The notes under the pieces were generated by a model. The model was not told where the DNA came from and did not search any database. It was given only the letters and a program-made list of their open reading frames with translations. 64,000 bases of DNA from Chitinophaga pinensis (GTDB taxonomy: Bacteria > Bacteroidota > Bacteroidia > UKL13-3): the NCBI GenBank assembly GCA_945898275.1, contig CAMDHZ010000007.1, positions 93,855 to 157,854 of the forward strand, given 5' to 3'. Each line of letters begins with the position of its first letter. Within the stretch, counting starts at the first letter, position 1. Below are positions 10,301 to 20,186 of the stretch, piece by piece. Position numbers and translations under genes: made by a program.

Positions 10301-10902
10301 TTGAAAAACAGCATATAACGCAACAAAATTATGCCATTGACAAGCATGCCAGAAACAAACAAAAGGGTCATAATTCATTTGTAATTTGGTTAACTGGCCT
10401 ATCTGGTTCTGGGAAATCTACCTTAGCAAATGAATTAGAAGTTGAACTATTCAATCGCAATATAAATGGCTATACCCTCGATGGAGATAACCTACGCGGT
10501 GGATTAAACAAGGACTTAACTTTCTCTGAAACCGATAGGGAAGAAAATATCAGAAGAGTAGCCGAGGTATCAAAAATTTTAATGAATGCGGGAACAATTG
10601 TTATTTCGGCCTTTATTTCTCCCTTTGAAAAGGATAGAAGTATGGCAAAAGAAATAATTGGCAGCGATAATTTTATTGAAATTTATGTTGAATGTCCAAT
10701 TGACATTTGTGAATTAAGAGATGTGAAAGGCCTTTATAAAAAGGCAAGAAACGGAGAAATTTCAAATTTCACAGGAATTAGCAGTCCCTTCGAAACTCCA
10801 GCAAATCCTAACTTGGTTATCCATACAAATCGTGATTCGATTAAACAAAGTAGTGATAAAATTTTAGCATATATATTACCAAAACTTGTAATACATGAAT
10901 AA
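10297..10902 (+). CDS. cysC: Adenylyl-sulfate kinase
   Basis: WLTGLSGSGKSTLANELE, LDGDNLRGGLNKDL, DREENIRRVAEVSK; ATG at 10297 overlaps the preceding stop (ATGA). Confidence 0.95.
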   Translation: MIEKQHITQQNYAIDKHARNKQKGHNSFVIWLTGLSGSGKSTLANELEVELFNRNINGYTLDGDNLRGGLNKDLTFSETDREENIRRVAEVSKILMNAGTIVISAFISPFEKDRSMAKEIIGSDNFIEIYVECPIDICELRDVKGLYKKARNGEISNFTGISSPFETPANPNLVIHTNRDSIKQSSDKILAYILPKLVIHE

Positions 10903-11800
10903 CTATCTTTTAAAACATTTACAGGAATTAGAGTCTGAATCAATTTATATCATGAGAGAGGTTTTTTCTCAGTTCGAAAACCCTGTTATACTTTTTTCAG
11001 GCGGAAAGGATAGCATTGTATTAACGCATTTAGCAAGAAAAGCCTTTTGGCCAGCAAAAATTCCATTTCCACTATTGCATATAGATACAGGTCATAACTT
11101 CCCAGAAACCTTAACTTATCGAGATTGGATGGTCAATGAAATTGGAGCTAGGTTAATAATCGGTTCGGTTCAAAACTCAATAGATTTAGGTCGAACCAAA
11201 GAAGAGTCTGGACTTAATGCAAGCAGAAATGCCTTACAAACCATAACGCTTTTAGATGCAATTACTGAACACAAGTTCGACGCCTGTCTAGGTGGCGCAA
11301 GGCGTGATGAAGAAAAGGCAAGAGCCAAGGAAAGAATCTTTTCGCATAGAGATGAGTTTGGCCAATGGAATCCTAAAAACCAAAGACCTGAGCTATGGAA
11401 TTTATTCAATGGTAATAAGCTATTAGACGAACATTTTCGGGTTTTTCCTATTAGTAACTGGACAGAAATGGATGTTTGGCAATACATTTTGGCTGAAAAT
11501 ATTAGTCTGCCAAGTTTATATTTTGCACATGAAAGAGAAGTGTTTGAAAGGAACAAAACCTTACTTTCTGTTTCTCCTTACCTCACCTTGCGCGAAGGAG
11601 AAAAAGCCATTAAAAAAGTAGTTAGGTATCGCACTTGTGGCGACATGACAATTACTGGGGCTATTGAATCTGAAGCGGAAACCTTGGAAGAAATTATTAT
11701 TGAAGTGGCGGCATCAAGGCTTACTGAGAGAGGCAATAGAGAGGATGATAAACGCTCTGAGACAAGCATGGAAGATCGTAAAAAGCAAGGGTACTTTTAA
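10895..11800 (+). CDS. cysD: Sulfate adenylyltransferase subunit 2
   Basis: PAPS-reductase-fold PP-loop FSGGKDSIVL; LGGARRDEEKARAKERIFSHRDEFGQWNPKNQRPELW; C-term DKRSETSMEDRKKQGYF. Confidence 0.96.
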   Translation: MNNYLLKHLQELESESIYIMREVFSQFENPVILFSGGKDSIVLTHLARKAFWPAKIPFPLLHIDTGHNFPETLTYRDWMVNEIGARLIIGSVQNSIDLGRTKEESGLNASRNALQTITLLDAITEHKFDACLGGARRDEEKARAKERIFSHRDEFGQWNPKNQRPELWNLFNGNKLLDEHFRVFPISNWTEMDVWQYILAENISLPSLYFAHEREVFERNKTLLSVSPYLTLREGEKAIKKVVRYRTCGDMTITGAIESEAETLEEIIIEVAASRLTERGNREDDKRSETSMEDRKKQGYF

Positions 11801-13077
11801 TGATGATACAAATGAACAACGAATCCTATTTGAATATGGAATTACTGCGGTTTACCACAGCTGGCAGTGTGGATGATGGAAAAAGCACGCTTATTGGTAG
11901 ACTTTTATACGATTCAAAATCCATATTTCAAGACCAACTCGAAAGCATTACTAAAATATCGAACCGCAAAGGTTTAGACCATTTAGACTTATCTCTGCTC
12001 ACAGACGGACTTAAAGATGAAAGAGAACAAGGCATAACCATTGAGGTGGCTTATAGATATTTTGCAACACCCAAAAGAAAATTCATTATTGCAGATACCC
12101 CAGGGCATATACAATATACGCGAAACATGGTTACAGGCGCATCCACTGCGAATGTTGCTTTAATTTTAATTGATGCGAGAAAAGGGGTAATTGAGCAAAC
12201 GTATAGACATAGTTTTATCGCTTCCTTGCTTCAGATTCCACATTTAATTGTATGTGTCAATAAAATGGACTTGGTAAATTATGAGGAAGAAGTGTTTAAT
12301 ACAATTGTAACCAATTATAAAAACTTTGCTTCTAAACTCGATGTAAAGGATATTTGCTTTATCCCAATCAGTGCTTTAAATGGAGACAATGTTGTAAATA
12401 GATCTTCTAACATGAATTGGTATGAGGGTTCAACCTTAATGTATACCTTAGAAAATATGCATATAGGTTCAGACCAAAACCATTTAGACCCACGATTTCC
12501 TGTACAAACAATTATTAGGCCTCATTCCAATGAATTCCACGACCATAGGGCTTATGCAGGAAGAATTGAAGGAGGCGTATTTAGAAAAGGAGAAGAGGTT
12601 TTGCTGCTTCCAAGTGGTTTGAAAAGTAAAATCAATTCCATTTATTATGGAGATAAAGAAATATCAGAAGCCTTCCCTCCTATGTCTGTTTCTATGACCT
12701 TGTGCGATGAAATTGACATTAGTAGAGGAGATATTTTTGTAAAGCAAAATAACCAACCAAACGCCTCGCAAGACTTAGAAGTGATGTTTTGTTGGCTCAA
12801 CCAAAGTCCTTTGAACTTATCTGGTAAATATTTATTGAAGCATACTACCAATAGTGTAAGAGCTATTTTTAAAGAGATAATTTACAAACTTGATATTCAA
12901 ACCATCAGTAGAAACGAAATGGATAAGGAAATTGTATCCAATGACATTTTCAGAGCAAAAATTAGAACAACCAAACCCTTGTTTTTTGACCCATATCGTA
13001 AAAATAGAAATACGGGTAGTTTAATTTTAATTGATGAAATAACCAATGAAACCTTGGCTGCTGGGATGATTGTGTAA
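11800..13077 (+). CDS. cysN: Sulfate adenylyltransferase subunit 1 (GTPase)
   Basis: RFTTAGSVDDGKSTLIGRLLYDSK, DGLKDEREQGITIEVAYRYF, DTPGHIQYTRNMVTGAS; no C-terminal CysC fusion. Confidence 0.96.
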   Translation: MMIQMNNESYLNMELLRFTTAGSVDDGKSTLIGRLLYDSKSIFQDQLESITKISNRKGLDHLDLSLLTDGLKDEREQGITIEVAYRYFATPKRKFIIADTPGHIQYTRNMVTGASTANVALILIDARKGVIEQTYRHSFIASLLQIPHLIVCVNKMDLVNYEEEVFNTIVTNYKNFASKLDVKDICFIPISALNGDNVVNRSSNMNWYEGSTLMYTLENMHIGSDQNHLDPRFPVQTIIRPHSNEFHDHRAYAGRIEGGVFRKGEEVLLLPSGLKSKINSIYYGDKEISEAFPPMSVSMTLCDEIDISRGDIFVKQNNQPNASQDLEVMFCWLNQSPLNLSGKYLLKHTTNSVRAIFKEIIYKLDIQTISRNEMDKEIVSNDIFRAKIRTTKPLFFDPYRKNRNTGSLILIDEITNETLAAGMIV

Positions 13078-13128
13078 GCTTTTTGGCTAATTTAAAAAAA
13101 AATATATCTTGGCTGAAAATATATAGAA

Positions 13129-14241
13129 ATGAATTTTTTAAAAGTCCTCTCCTATTTTAGTTTAAAAAACGAACTTGAAAGCTATGTTGAACTCAATGAA
13201 AAAATTGAATCTGGTGTAGTTTTTAAAGGAACCAATTTATGGGTTTTGGTGTTTGCCATTTTTCTTGCCTCATTAGGATTAAATGTTAATTCCCCCGCGG
13301 TTATCATTGGTGCCATGCTGGTTTCACCATTGATGGGCCCAATCATGGGAATAGGATTTTCGATGGGTACTTATAATTTTTTATTGCTAAAAAAGTCTGC
13401 AAGAAACTTTGGTTTTGCCATCATTACCGCCTTAGTTACCTCAACAATATTCTTTATTTTTTCTCCTATTCATGAAGCGCATTCAGAACTATTGGCTCGA
13501 ACCAAACCCAATTTTTACGATGTTTTAATCGCTTTATTTGGTGGATTGGCAGGCATATTTGGAACAGCCAGCAGACAAAAAGGAAATGTATTGCCAGGCG
13601 TGGCAATTGCCACAGCACTGATGCCGCCTTTATGCACAGCAGGATATGGCTTATCTGACCTTAACCCAGAAATATTTTTTGGAGCCTTGTTTTTATTTAC
13701 AATCAACACCGTTTTTATTGCTTGGGCAACTTATTTGGGGACTCGCTTTTTTAAAACACCATTGTTTCAATACCCAGAAATAGAAAGAGAAAAGAAGGCA
13801 AAAAGGTATATGTATGGTTTATTGTTGCTTACGCTAATACCAAGCATTTACTTTGCTTATGATGCAGTTCAAAAGAATAATTTCAAACAAAATGCAACAA
13901 GGTTTGTGAATGAATTAAATGTGTCAAACGGAACTTTTCTCATCAAACATGCCATCGATGAAAATGGTAAAAGTATTGAATTAACTTTTGCAGGCGCTGG
14001 GATTGACAGTGTTTACAAAGAATCCTTAAAGGAGAAATTAAGTCTTTATCAATTAAAAGAAGCCAAGCTAACTATAAGTCAAAGTATGAATTTCTTAGAT
14101 GCAAATAAAGGAAACAAAAGTATCCAAGATTTGAATGCTACTATAGCATCTCTTAAAGCTGAAATGGCTTTATTACAAGAATCTATGCGTAAATTACAAG
14201 CTCAAAGCATGAAAGATTCTAGTGGTAACCATGCTCAATAA
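13129..14241 (+). CDS. DUF389 domain-containing membrane protein
   Basis: NVNSPAVIIGAMLVSPLMGPIMGIGFSMG and GVAIATALMPPLCTAGYGL are typical of the DUF389/TIGR00341 family. Confidence 0.88.
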   Translation: MNFLKVLSYFSLKNELESYVELNEKIESGVVFKGTNLWVLVFAIFLASLGLNVNSPAVIIGAMLVSPLMGPIMGIGFSMGTYNFLLLKKSARNFGFAIITALVTSTIFFIFSPIHEAHSELLARTKPNFYDVLIALFGGLAGIFGTASRQKGNVLPGVAIATALMPPLCTAGYGLSDLNPEIFFGALFLFTINTVFIAWATYLGTRFFKTPLFQYPEIEREKKAKRYMYGLLLLTLIPSIYFAYDAVQKNNFKQNATRFVNELNVSNGTFLIKHAIDENGKSIELTFAGAGIDSVYKESLKEKLSLYQLKEAKLTISQSMNFLDANKGNKSIQDLNATIASLKAEMALLQESMRKLQAQSMKDSSGNHAQ

Positions 14242-14248
14242 TATTAAA

Positions 14249-15805
14249 ATGAAAAAAATAATACTCAACTGCCTTTTCATAGTTCTTAGTGTTAACTCCT
14301 TTTCTCAAAACACTTTTGTAAGAGATTCATTAGACAATTATATCAAAAGAGAAATGGAGAGATGGCAAGTTCCGGGCCTAGCCATAGCCATTGTAAAGGA
14401 TGGAAAGGTTGTGCTTGCCAAGGGATATGGTGTTACCGCTATTCAAAATCCCAAAAAGGTGAATGAACTTACCTTGTTTCAAATTGCTTCTAACTCTAAA
14501 GCCTTTACTGGAACAGCCGTTGCGCAATTGCACGAAGAAAAAAAGATTCATTTAGACTCGGCGGCCACAAAATACTTACCTTATTTTAAACTGTTTGAAC
14601 CAAGCTCCACTCAACTGTGTACGGTGCGCGATTTATTGACACATCGCATTGGCCATGGCACCTTTCAAGGCGATTTTTTAAACTGGGGAAGCAACTTAAC
14701 ACGCAAAGAAATTGTAGAAAAAATGAGCCTTACCCAACCTAAGTATCCCTTTAGATATACTTATGGTTATTGCAATGCAGGCTATATTGCAGCAGGTGAA
14801 ATTATTCTGGCATCAAGCGGATTAACTTGGGATGAGTACCTAAACACAAAGTATTTTCAACCTTTGGAAATGAAGCATACCAATACCTCTTATGCAACCA
14901 TGAATACAGATGCAAATGCATGTGCACCACACACACTTTACCAAGGAACACTAACGCAAATTCCCTTAGCAAATATCGACAATATGGGAGCCTCTGCAGC
15001 TGTAAATTCTTGTGCAGCAGACATGGCCAATTGGTTGATCATGCAATTAAACAATGGAACCTTCAACGGTAAAAGTATTGTTTCTTCAGCAGTACTAAGA
15101 GAAACTAGGAAATCTCAAATGGTGGTTAGGGATGTTAATTCAAAGATATTTTCTGGCAAGCATTTCAATAACTATGGACTTGGCTGGGCAAGTTCTGATT
15201 ATTATGGCAAACGCGTTTATGAGCACAGTGGCGGAGCGAATGGTTTTGTAACCAAAACAGAATTTATGCCCGAAGAAAACTTAGGTGTTTTGGTTTATAC
15301 GAATTCCGATGCAAACTCTTTGTACGATGCCCTACCCAAACAAATATTAGAAGCTTACTTAAACCTGCCTTACAGAAATATCAGTCAGATTTATTTTGAT
15401 GCAGGTGCAGAAAGTAGGGAAAAAGAGTTAAGGGCTACAGACAGCTTAATAGCCATGGCAGCTAGTTCAAGGCCAGAAGATTTTGATACAAAACGATTAA
15501 TTGGATATTATCAAAATGTCTTTTATGGAAAGATTGCCTTGTTTGAACGCAAAGGTAAATTGATGTTGTGGATGGAACATCACCCTAAAAACATAGCCAC
15601 CTTAAGTTATTTAGATGAAAATAAATTTGTTACCGTTTACTCAGACTTAACTTGTGGAATTGAGTTGAGTAAAGTTAAGTTAGAGAACAATAAACCACAG
15701 TCTATTACCATAAAGGTTAATGACTTTATTGACTACGAATCCTACGAGTTTGAATTTATTGGCATCCCTAAGGATGTAAAGTTTCCACCGGAAATACCGC
15801 GTTAG
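14249..15805 (+). CDS. Secreted serine hydrolase, class C beta-lactamase family
   Basis: SNSKAFTG (SxxK), YGYCNAGYIAAGEII (YxN-like), HSGGANGF; signal peptide after ATG 14249 (ORF track starts at an upstream GTG). Confidence 0.88.
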   Translation: MKKIILNCLFIVLSVNSFSQNTFVRDSLDNYIKREMERWQVPGLAIAIVKDGKVVLAKGYGVTAIQNPKKVNELTLFQIASNSKAFTGTAVAQLHEEKKIHLDSAATKYLPYFKLFEPSSTQLCTVRDLLTHRIGHGTFQGDFLNWGSNLTRKEIVEKMSLTQPKYPFRYTYGYCNAGYIAAGEIILASSGLTWDEYLNTKYFQPLEMKHTNTSYATMNTDANACAPHTLYQGTLTQIPLANIDNMGASAAVNSCAADMANWLIMQLNNGTFNGKSIVSSAVLRETRKSQMVVRDVNSKIFSGKHFNNYGLGWASSDYYGKRVYEHSGGANGFVTKTEFMPEENLGVLVYTNSDANSLYDALPKQILEAYLNLPYRNISQIYFDAGAESREKELRATDSLIAMAASSRPEDFDTKRLIGYYQNVFYGKIALFERKGKLMLWMEHHPKNIATLSYLDENKFVTVYSDLTCGIELSKVKLENNKPQSITIKVNDFIDYESYEFEFIGIPKDVKFPPEIPR

Positions 15806-16637
15806 CCATTAGCATTGCTTCTTCAAAAACTGCTCTATTTATACCGTGGTTAATACTTTTAGCATCTAAATAGGCTAACACATTTTCCATTGGCATGTTT
15901 CCAGTGAGCGAATCAGCGGCCATTGGGCAGCCGCCAAAACCTTTGATAGCACCATCAAATCGGCGACAACCGCCTTCCCATGCAGCAACAACCTTCTCTT
16001 CCCAAGTATCGGGGGTGGTATGTAAATGGGCACCAAAGGTAATTTTAGGTAAGGCCGGAATTAATTCAGAAAAAATGGATTGAATAGACGCTGGCGTTCC
16101 AACGCCAATGGTATCACTTAAAGATAATATTTCAATTCCCATTTGTGCCATTTTCTCACTCCAATGGATTAATAAATCAGCATTCCAAGGGTCGCCATAA
16201 GGATTTCCAAAGCCCATACTTAAATAGACCACTAAGGTTTTCCCATGTTTTATACAAAGATTTTGAATCGCACTAACTGTTGCTAAGGAATCTTCAATAC
16301 TTGAATTGGTATTTCGTTGTTGAAAAGTCTCTGAAATTGAAAAAGGAAATCCTATATACTGGATTTGTTTATAATTACAGGCGGTTTCTGCCCCTCTTTG
16401 GTTGGCAACTATGGCTAAAAGTTTGGTTTGAATGCCATCTATGTTAAGTTTATTTAAAACTTCTGGGGTGTCTGCAAGCTGTGGAATTGCTTTTGGAGAG
16501 ACAAAACTTCCAAAGTCTAAACTGTGAAAACCCGCTCTCAGCAAGAGGTTTAGGTAGTTTACCTTGGTTTCGGTTGGGATAAATTGGTGTATGCCTTGCA
16601 TAGCATCCCTCGGACATTCAATTAGTTCTAGTGCCAT
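15768..16637 (-). CDS. HMGL-like / hydroxymethylglutaryl-CoA lyase family protein
   Basis: IECPRDAMQGIHQFIPTETKVNYLNLLLRAGFHSLDFGSFVSPKAIPQLADT; LSLSDTIGVGTP; GGCRRFDGAIKGFGGCPMA. ATG at 16637 preferred. Confidence 0.88.
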   Translation of the reverse strand: MALELIECPRDAMQGIHQFIPTETKVNYLNLLLRAGFHSLDFGSFVSPKAIPQLADTPEVLNKLNIDGIQTKLLAIVANQRGAETACNYKQIQYIGFPFSISETFQQRNTNSSIEDSLATVSAIQNLCIKHGKTLVVYLSMGFGNPYGDPWNADLLIHWSEKMAQMGIEILSLSDTIGVGTPASIQSIFSELIPALPKITFGAHLHTTPDTWEEKVVAAWEGGCRRFDGAIKGFGGCPMAADSLTGNMPMENVLAYLDAKSINHGINRAVFEEAMLMANAVFPVETLHP

Positions 16638-16731
16638 TAAAAGATAATTTTCAAAAAATACAAGCACAAAATTATGGCTTTAATCCCTATTTTTGACGTC
16701 CTATAATTTAGAATCGTAAGTATAACGACAC

Positions 16732-18621
16732 ATGAACCAAGAGTTGGAAAATGTAAGCAATGAACCAATGGAAGAAATAACTCCTATGGTAAATGAGCCG
16801 CTAATGGAAGTAACAGAGACCTTCCATGCAGCAGAATTAATTGATGAAGAGAACGAATTAGATGTAGTTGAAGAACTGCCTGATTATAGTCTTTTTACCA
16901 AAGAGGATTTGCTAAAAGCCGCCTTAGAAGCAGCTGCTAGCAAACAAATCGACGAAGCGCTCTTGGTTTTTAAAACTATTAGACCCTTTTTAGAACAACA
17001 AATTTCTGAAGAAAAAGCAGAAGCTTTAGCGAAATTTATTGAAGAAGGTGGCGAAAAAGACAACTTCGAATTCAAGGCAGATGCGAATAAAGAAGCTTTT
17101 AACAAGGCTTTCCAAGAGTTAAAGCTTAAAAAAGAAGATGCTAAAAGACGTCAAGAAGAGGAGAAAAAAGAAAATCTTCGGAAGAAAGAGGCGATTTTAG
17201 AGGAAATTAAAAAGCTAAATGATTCTGAAGAAACAGCTAACAGCATCAAACGTCTCAAAGAATTGCAAGCCGAATGGAAGCTTATCAAAAATGTTCCTAA
17301 AGAAAATGTAGACTCTTTATGGGAAAGTTATAGGGTATTAATAGAAATATTTTACGATAGACTTTCTATTAACAATGAACTTAAGGAATTAGATCGTAGT
17401 AAAAACCTTGGACTTAAAATAGAATTGATTTCAAAGGTGAATGAGTTATTGTCTGAACAAAATATCAAAAAGGCACTCATTGGTGCTAAGAAACTTCAAG
17501 AAGAATGGAGGTATATTGGTCCTGTAGATCGTGAAGCTTCTGAAGATATTTGGAATCGTTTTAAAACTGAAGTAGATAAAGTTTACACTCAGATAAAAGA
17601 AAAAACTGAGGCATTAGAATCAGTTAGGCAAGAAAACCTTGCCAAAAAGCAAGAGTTATTGTTGAAAGCCAAAGAAATGGCCGATTTCAAAACCACCCGC
17701 ATAAAAGATTGGATGGAACAAAGCTTAGCAGCCAATGAATTAATGGAAGCTTGGAGAAAAATTGGACATGTACCTATGTCGGTTCGCGACCAAGTTTGGA
17801 ATGAATTTAGAGAGGCGAGAAACAGCTTTTTTAACAACAAAAACGTATTCTTTAAAAGCATGCATGCCGAGCGCAATGCAAACTTAAAAGCCAAAGAAGA
17901 ACTTTGTGTAAGGGCTGAAACCATTGCTGCCAATCCAATAGATTGGGCCAAATTAACTGAAGAAATCAAAAAGCTTCAAGAAGATTGGAAAAAAATTGGC
18001 ATGGCTCCTGAAAAGGTAAATGATGCTGTTTGGAAGAGATTTAGATCTGCTTGCGACAGTTTCTTCGAAAAGAAATCTGAACGTTATGCTTCGCAACAAC
18101 AAGAACAAATCCAAAACTTAGAAGCCAAAAGTGCATTGATAGAAAAGCTTGAAGCCTTGAGCAATAGTGAACAAGAAAACAACTTATTCAACGATCTCAG
18201 ACAAATTCAAAGTGAATGGAATGGAATTGGGTATGTTCCAGCAAAAAATAAAGACGCAATTACCAAGAAATACAATGAATTGTTAGATAAGTTGTATGGT
18301 AAAAACAAACAATTAAATAAAGATTCAAGAGAAGACCGCGAAAAACAAAACTTTGAATTTTTGGCAAACTCTCCTAATGGTTCACAAAAGTTACAAAGAG
18401 AAGAAAAAGTATTAATGGAGCGCATTCGTGGCTTGAAAAAGGACATTGAAACTTGGGACAATAACTTAGGATTCTTCAAAGGCGGAAACCAAAAGAATCC
18501 TTTGGCAGAGCAAATACTAGCTAAAATTGAAATCGCTCATAAGCACATTGCAGGGTTGGAAGAAAAGGTAAAAATGTTGAGAGACATCAAAAACAAACCC
18601 GCTGATACTATCGAATCCTAA
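16732..18621 (+). CDS. DUF349 domain-containing protein, multiple tandem DUF349 helical repeats
   Basis: Repeating W..iG.vp.....wn.Fr.a...F..k units (EEWRYIGPVDREASEDIWNRFKTE; EAWRKIGHVPMSVRDQVWNEFREARNSFFNNK; EDWKKIGMAPEKVNDAVWKRFRSACDSFFEKK). Confidence 0.88.
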   Translation: MNQELENVSNEPMEEITPMVNEPLMEVTETFHAAELIDEENELDVVEELPDYSLFTKEDLLKAALEAAASKQIDEALLVFKTIRPFLEQQISEEKAEALAKFIEEGGEKDNFEFKADANKEAFNKAFQELKLKKEDAKRRQEEEKKENLRKKEAILEEIKKLNDSEETANSIKRLKELQAEWKLIKNVPKENVDSLWESYRVLIEIFYDRLSINNELKELDRSKNLGLKIELISKVNELLSEQNIKKALIGAKKLQEEWRYIGPVDREASEDIWNRFKTEVDKVYTQIKEKTEALESVRQENLAKKQELLLKAKEMADFKTTRIKDWMEQSLAANELMEAWRKIGHVPMSVRDQVWNEFREARNSFFNNKNVFFKSMHAERNANLKAKEELCVRAETIAANPIDWAKLTEEIKKLQEDWKKIGMAPEKVNDAVWKRFRSACDSFFEKKSERYASQQQEQIQNLEAKSALIEKLEALSNSEQENNLFNDLRQIQSEWNGIGYVPAKNKDAITKKYNELLDKLYGKNKQLNKDSREDREKQNFEFLANSPNGSQKLQREEKVLMERIRGLKKDIETWDNNLGFFKGGNQKNPLAEQILAKIEIAHKHIAGLEEKVKMLRDIKNKPADTIES

Positions 18622-18624
18622 CCC

Positions 18625-19404
18625 TTGAGCGGGCTAAATTCACATTATTTAAAAAACTTAATGCAGCACTATCTTACGGCAACACGTATAGATGTGCTGC
18701 ATTCTCCTTTTGTATTTGAGCTGTACCAAAATTGTATTGCCAAAGAAGGAAACTTAAACGCGTATCATACCATCGAGCAAATTCGCTCAAAACTGCGCTC
18801 GGTTCAAACCGAAATTAATTTTGAAGACTTTGGCGCCTCCCAAAAAAGCAGGACGGTAACAGTAAAAGAACTTGCCAAGCAACATTTGAAACCGGCAAGA
18901 ATTGGACAAATTTTAAATAGAATCATTCAGTTTAAAAAGTACCATTCCATATTAGAACTTGGCACTTCATTAGGCATTACATCCTGCTATTTGGCAAATT
19001 CGCCCAATGCCCATTTAACCACTATTGAAGGCAGCAAAGCCGTTTGGGAACAAGCTCAGCTAAGCTTTGAAAAAACCAAGCTACAACCTAAAATTACGAG
19101 TTTGTGTGGCACTTTTGATGCTGCTCTTCCTGAAATTTTAGCTAAAAATCCCATTTATGATTTTATTTTCATTGATGGAAACCATAGCTATGAAGCAACC
19201 TTGCGTTATGTTAAAATGCTACAACCCTATTTGTCTAAAAATGGCCTATTAATTTTAGATGACATTTACTGGAGCACAGGCATGACAAAGGCTTGGAAAG
19301 AGGTAAGCAAAGAATATACAGTGAGCATCGACCTGTTTTTTATTGGCATCTTAAGTAATAGAACAGAACAAGCCAAAGAAGATTTTAAATTGAGGGTTTG
19401 GTAA
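18625..19404 (+). CDS. Class I SAM-dependent methyltransferase (O-methyltransferase-like)
   Basis: SILELGTSLGITSCYLA, YDFIFIDGNHSYEATLRYVKMLQPYLSKNGLLILDDIYWS; start is TTG or a later ATG. Confidence 0.85.
   Translation: MSGLNSHYLKNLMQHYLTATRIDVLHSPFVFELYQNCIAKEGNLNAYHTIEQIRSKLRSVQTEINFEDFGASQKSRTVTVKELAKQHLKPARIGQILNRIIQFKKYHSILELGTSLGITSCYLANSPNAHLTTIEGSKAVWEQAQLSFEKTKLQPKITSLCGTFDAALPEILAKNPIYDFIFIDGNHSYEATLRYVKMLQPYLSKNGLLILDDIYWSTGMTKAWKEVSKEYTVSIDLFFIGILSNRTEQAKEDFKLRVW
18801..18810 (-). repeat. GGTTTGAACC iterated motif (coding)
   Basis: Top strand TCGGTTCAAACCGA; encodes VQT. Confidence 0.9.
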
Positions 19405-19414
19405 AACTGAAATT

Positions 19415-19801
19415 TTACCAAATTACTTTTACTTCTTTATACAATAGAAAATTTCTGTCCTTAGATAATATAGTAAGATTTTCAAATATACATTGTGAAA
19501 TTATAATTCTATCAAAAGGATCCCTATGGTGAATTTCAAGTTGATTTAACCTAATTATATGTTCAAAGTCAATTGCAAGGAGCTCTATATTGTTTTTATA
19601 TATTTCATGTTTTAAATCCTCTAGACTCACATCTAATTTCAACTTACCTAAATTAAGCTTAATTGTTATTTCCCAAATAGAGGCAATACTTAAATAGAGC
19701 TTGTTTGCCTCATTTTCAATTTTTTCTCTCGCAATAACAGAAAGATTTTCGTTGCCTTGTAGGAACCAAAGAAATGAATGTGTATCTAATAAAAACTCCA
19801 C
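19415..19801 (-). CDS. PIN-domain toxin of a type II toxin-antitoxin pair
   Basis: MEFLLDTHSFLWFLQGNENLS...IWEITIKLNLGKLKL...HHRDPFDRIIISQCIFENLTILSKDRNF. Confidence 0.9.
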   Translation of the reverse strand: MEFLLDTHSFLWFLQGNENLSVIAREKIENEANKLYLSIASIWEITIKLNLGKLKLDVSLEDLKHEIYKNNIELLAIDFEHIIRLNQLEIHHRDPFDRIIISQCIFENLTILSKDRNFLLYKEVKVIW

Positions 19802-20022
19802 TACATATAGGATTTAAAATCCTCTAAAGGTGCGTCAAAATCTTCTGTTAGAGAAATCTTTCCTTTTAAACTTCCAAACGCTCTTTTACCCCTATTTTTT
19901 GTTTCATTTGAAAAAGTCTCACTTTTAGATTTCTCTATTAGTTTTTCAATAAAGCTTTTCACTTCCAACTTTAATTTTTCAGGAAGTGTTTCTATTATGG
20001 TATATAGAGATGGGGAAGTCAT
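19801..20022 (-). CDS. Antitoxin partner of the PIN toxin (DUF2281-like)
   Basis: 73 aa protein directly upstream of, and 1 bp overlapping, the PIN gene; ETLPEKLKLEVKSFIEKLIEKSKS.. resembles DUF2281-type antitoxins. Confidence 0.75.
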   Translation of the reverse strand: MTSPSLYTIIETLPEKLKLEVKSFIEKLIEKSKSETFSNETKNRGKRAFGSLKGKISLTEDFDAPLEDFKSYM

Positions 20023-20186
20023 TTTATTATTGCTTATTCAAAAATAGTAAATTTATAAGATGTAAAAACACAATACTATAGAATTAAATATCAAAAACAC
20101 GATTTAAACAATCGATATGAAGTTCTGTCCAACTCAAATTACTCATTCTGCTTGAAACTTCATCAGATTTCCCTTAAGTTCGAGCC

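Noticed and set aside
19800-20180. Mobile-element boundary around the toxin-antitoxin pair
   Set aside because: No integrase, transposase, target duplication or terminal inverted repeat was found.
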